A stretch of DNA of 22,169 nt from positions 1 through 22,169 of IMG/VR virus record IMGVR_UViG_3300033986_000022. One strand, 5' to 3'. The DNA comes from a virus. Of the stretch, positions 20,601 to 22,169 are shown in pieces (positions within the stretch are counted from its first letter, which is position 1; each line of letters begins with the position of its first letter). Under the pieces are notes generated by a model. It was not told the origin of the DNA. It did not search any database and was given only the letters and a program-made list of their open reading frames with translations. Position numbers and translations under genes: made by a program.

Positions 20601-22169
20601 CTACATTACCCTCACCCTCGCTGCATAGACTTTCTGGTATTGCTTGCTGTACTCTCCTGTCACTACCACTATACTGTCTTCGGTAATACCATTCAGCTCC
20701 TCTTGTAGGGTAATGTCGGCATACTTGTATCTGTTAATTGTTACATTTACTGTGCCAGTCTCATCTGCTAACTCCATATGAACATACTTCTCATACTCTG
20801 GGTCACGCACGTCGTACACTCTGCCTTGACTCTCAATCACCTCCCTCAAGTTCTTCACTTGCATCTTGAGAACCTTGCCTGCTATACGAACATACTCACC
20901 AGGCTTAATACTGTCAATGGTATCACGTTGTGGAACCATTTCCAGCTTCTTCTTGAGTTCCTCTAACCCCAGGTAGTCACAGTCTCCTTCCTCTGGTTCA
21001 AAGGCTCCAGCCTGCTCCAGTATCTCCCGAACCTTACCTGTAGGCTCTTCTCCTTGTTCAAGCTTCTCAGCATTCTTTGGTCCAATTCCCTTCAGTGTCA
21101 GGTAGCCAGCTCGCAACCCTCCACGGTCGATTGTCCAGGTGGCTTTGCTCCTGCCAAACTTGACACCATACACCTTGCCTCCAGCCTGGATATACTCTCT
21201 TAAGAGACTCTCCTTGTCTGGCTCTGCTACCAGGTTAGCCCAATAAAACTCTAGTGGGTAGTGTACCTTCAGGTACATGCAATAGTATCCCAGGAACGTG
21301 TAACTGGTACTGTGTGCCACGTTGAACCCATAGGCACCAGACTCTCCACACCTGTGCCATATCTCTTCACCAAGCTCTGGGTCATCTTTGAATGCCTGTA
21401 GGAACCTTTCCTTAATACCTGCCAACTTCTCAGCTCCCTGCTTCTTGGTTATAAGCTTACGAACTGCTGTTACGTCTGCCCAGTCTAGGTTACCTGCCTC
21501 TCTCAGTATTTTCATTATCTGTTCTTGGAACAGTATCTGCCCTCTGCTCCTGGCTGTGTGCTTGGTTACAACTGGGTGGATATCGTCGCTCCAACCGTTG
21601 ATATATGCATCAGTTGCACCACTTTGTATTGGTCCAGGTCTTGAGAGTGCATTAATGTCAATAAGCTCCTGGAACTTGGTCGGTTTAATTTGCTTACAGA
21701 CTCTCTTGGTAGTGGCACCCTCGAACTGGAATATCCCCTGGAAGGCATCGGATGCAAAAGCTTTATAGGTTTCTTTATCATCCAGTGGTAAATTGTACAA
21801 CCATTCGCTGTCCTTACCTATTGCCTTCAGGCAATTATCTAGTATAGTCAACGTCTTCAGTGACAGAACGTCTATCTTCATTAGCCCTAAGTACTCTGCA
21901 TCCCTGTGGTCAAGCATGATGTTCCTACCCCTACCAAGTGTGGTGTACTTCTCCAGCTTGTCGCTCGCTACAATCATACCTGCAGCATGCACGGTCAACT
22001 GTCTAATCATGCCTTCAACCTTGGCAAGGTAGCTGTGTTCTGGCCAACGTTCTTGAATAATCTCCTCGACATCCTTGGTTCCACCGTTCTCAATGAGTTC
22101 GTTCTTTGCTTCCTCAATCTCAGACTTCGGTATCTTGAACACCCTGCCTATATCGTCTAATAGACTCTT
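20601..22169 (-). CDS. DNA polymerase III alpha subunit (DnaE type), 5' part cut by window edge
   Basis: 523 codons are visible and the frame is open to the right edge (KSLLDDIGRVFKIPK), so the GTG at 22142 is not the true start. Conserved DnaE elements are seen in order: QLTVHAAGMIVAS, the palm strand KIDVLSLKTL with the third catalytic Asp (visible residue 100), GIFQFEG, INALSRPGPIQSG, ILFQEQIMKI, and GAYGFNVAHSTSYTFLGYYC. A helix-hairpin-helix region (LKGIGPKNAEKLEQ) and an OB-fold (YVRIAGKVLKMQ … VHMELADETGTVNVTI) follow. The other catalytic Asp pair and the PHP domain lie outside the window. It should replicate phage DNA independently of the host enzyme. Confidence 0.95.
   Translation of the reverse strand, partial: KSLLDDIGRVFKIPKSEIEEAKNELIENGGTKDVEEIIQERWPEHSYLAKVEGMIRQLTVHAAGMIVASDKLEKYTTLGRGRNIMLDHRDAEYLGLMKIDVLSLKTLTILDNCLKAIGKDSEWLYNLPLDDKETYKAFASDAFQGIFQFEGATTKRVCKQIKPTKFQELIDINALSRPGPIQSGATDAYINGWSDDIHPVVTKHTARSRGQILFQEQIMKILREAGNLDWADVTAVRKLITKKQGAEKLAGIKERFLQAFKDDPELGEEIWHRCGESGAYGFNVAHSTSYTFLGYYCMYLKVHYPLEFYWANLVAEPDKESLLREYIQAGGKVYGVKFGRSKATWTIDRGGLRAGYLTLKGIGPKNAEKLEQGEEPTGKVREILEQAGAFEPEEGDCDYLGLEELKKKLEMVPQRDTIDSIKPGEYVRIAGKVLKMQVKNLREVIESQGRVYDVRDPEYEKYVHMELADETGTVNVTINRYKYADITLQEELNGITEDSIVVVTGEYSKQYQKVYAARVRVM

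Noticed and set aside
22140-22142. GTG as the start of the DNA polymerase gene
   Set aside because: The same frame continues to the window edge with conserved DnaE residues (DDIGR before VFKIP), so the gene is cut, not starting here.

Overview
The window is part of a tailed-phage genome or prophage: a siphovirus with an HK97-type head and long non-contractile tail. The host is probably a Gram-positive, Firmicutes-type bacterium. Evidence for that is the strong GGAGG-type ribosome binding site before almost every gene, the PBSX/SPP1-like head genes, and an oxygen-sensitive class III ribonucleotide reductase, which points to an anaerobic or facultative host. Every gene I accept lies on the minus strand, so reading order runs from the right edge (22169) to the left edge (1). 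Genes are tightly packed, often with 1-4 nt stop/start overlaps.

From upstream to downstream there are three modules. (1) Replication and nucleotide metabolism, 22169-15366: the C-terminal part of a phage DnaE-type DNA polymerase III alpha subunit, two small unknown proteins, a VOC (glyoxalase-fold) protein, a RuvC-like resolvase, a tandem-HTH DNA-binding protein, a roughly 500-bp repeat-rich non-coding region (18470-18966), a ribbon-helix-helix/zinc-ribbon protein, an HD phosphohydrolase, and nrdD-nrdG. (2) Packaging and head, 15218-7000: small and large terminase, portal, SPP1 gp7/Mu F-like protein, XkdF-like protease fused to a scaffold, major capsid protein, a zinc-finger protein, and head-tail connector, stopper-like and tail terminator proteins. 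(3) Tail, 6981-1: tail tube, tail assembly chaperones G and GT joined by a probable frameshift, tape measure, a minor tail protein, a repeat-containing tail protein, and a tail fibre that runs off the left edge and begins a series of 46-residue propeller-like repeats.

The most unusual DNA is at 18571-18970. It holds two near-identical 54-bp copies of a 10-bp-phased iteron array (each four direct CACCTTG and one inverted), a cluster of TTTRTCAG half-sites including a perfect 20-bp palindrome, a 10-bp inverted repeat enclosing a second small hairpin, and three 10-bp-phased AAGCAAT repeats. I infer a replication origin and/or control region. A 12-bp piece of the TTTATCAG element recurs upstream of the terminase genes next to TATAAT sequences, suggesting coordinated control of late genes. 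By eye, GATC and the GC-only tetranucleotide palindromes are almost absent from the window, which suggests selection by restriction systems.

No rRNA, tRNA, CRISPR array, insertion sequence, integrase or lysis gene was found.
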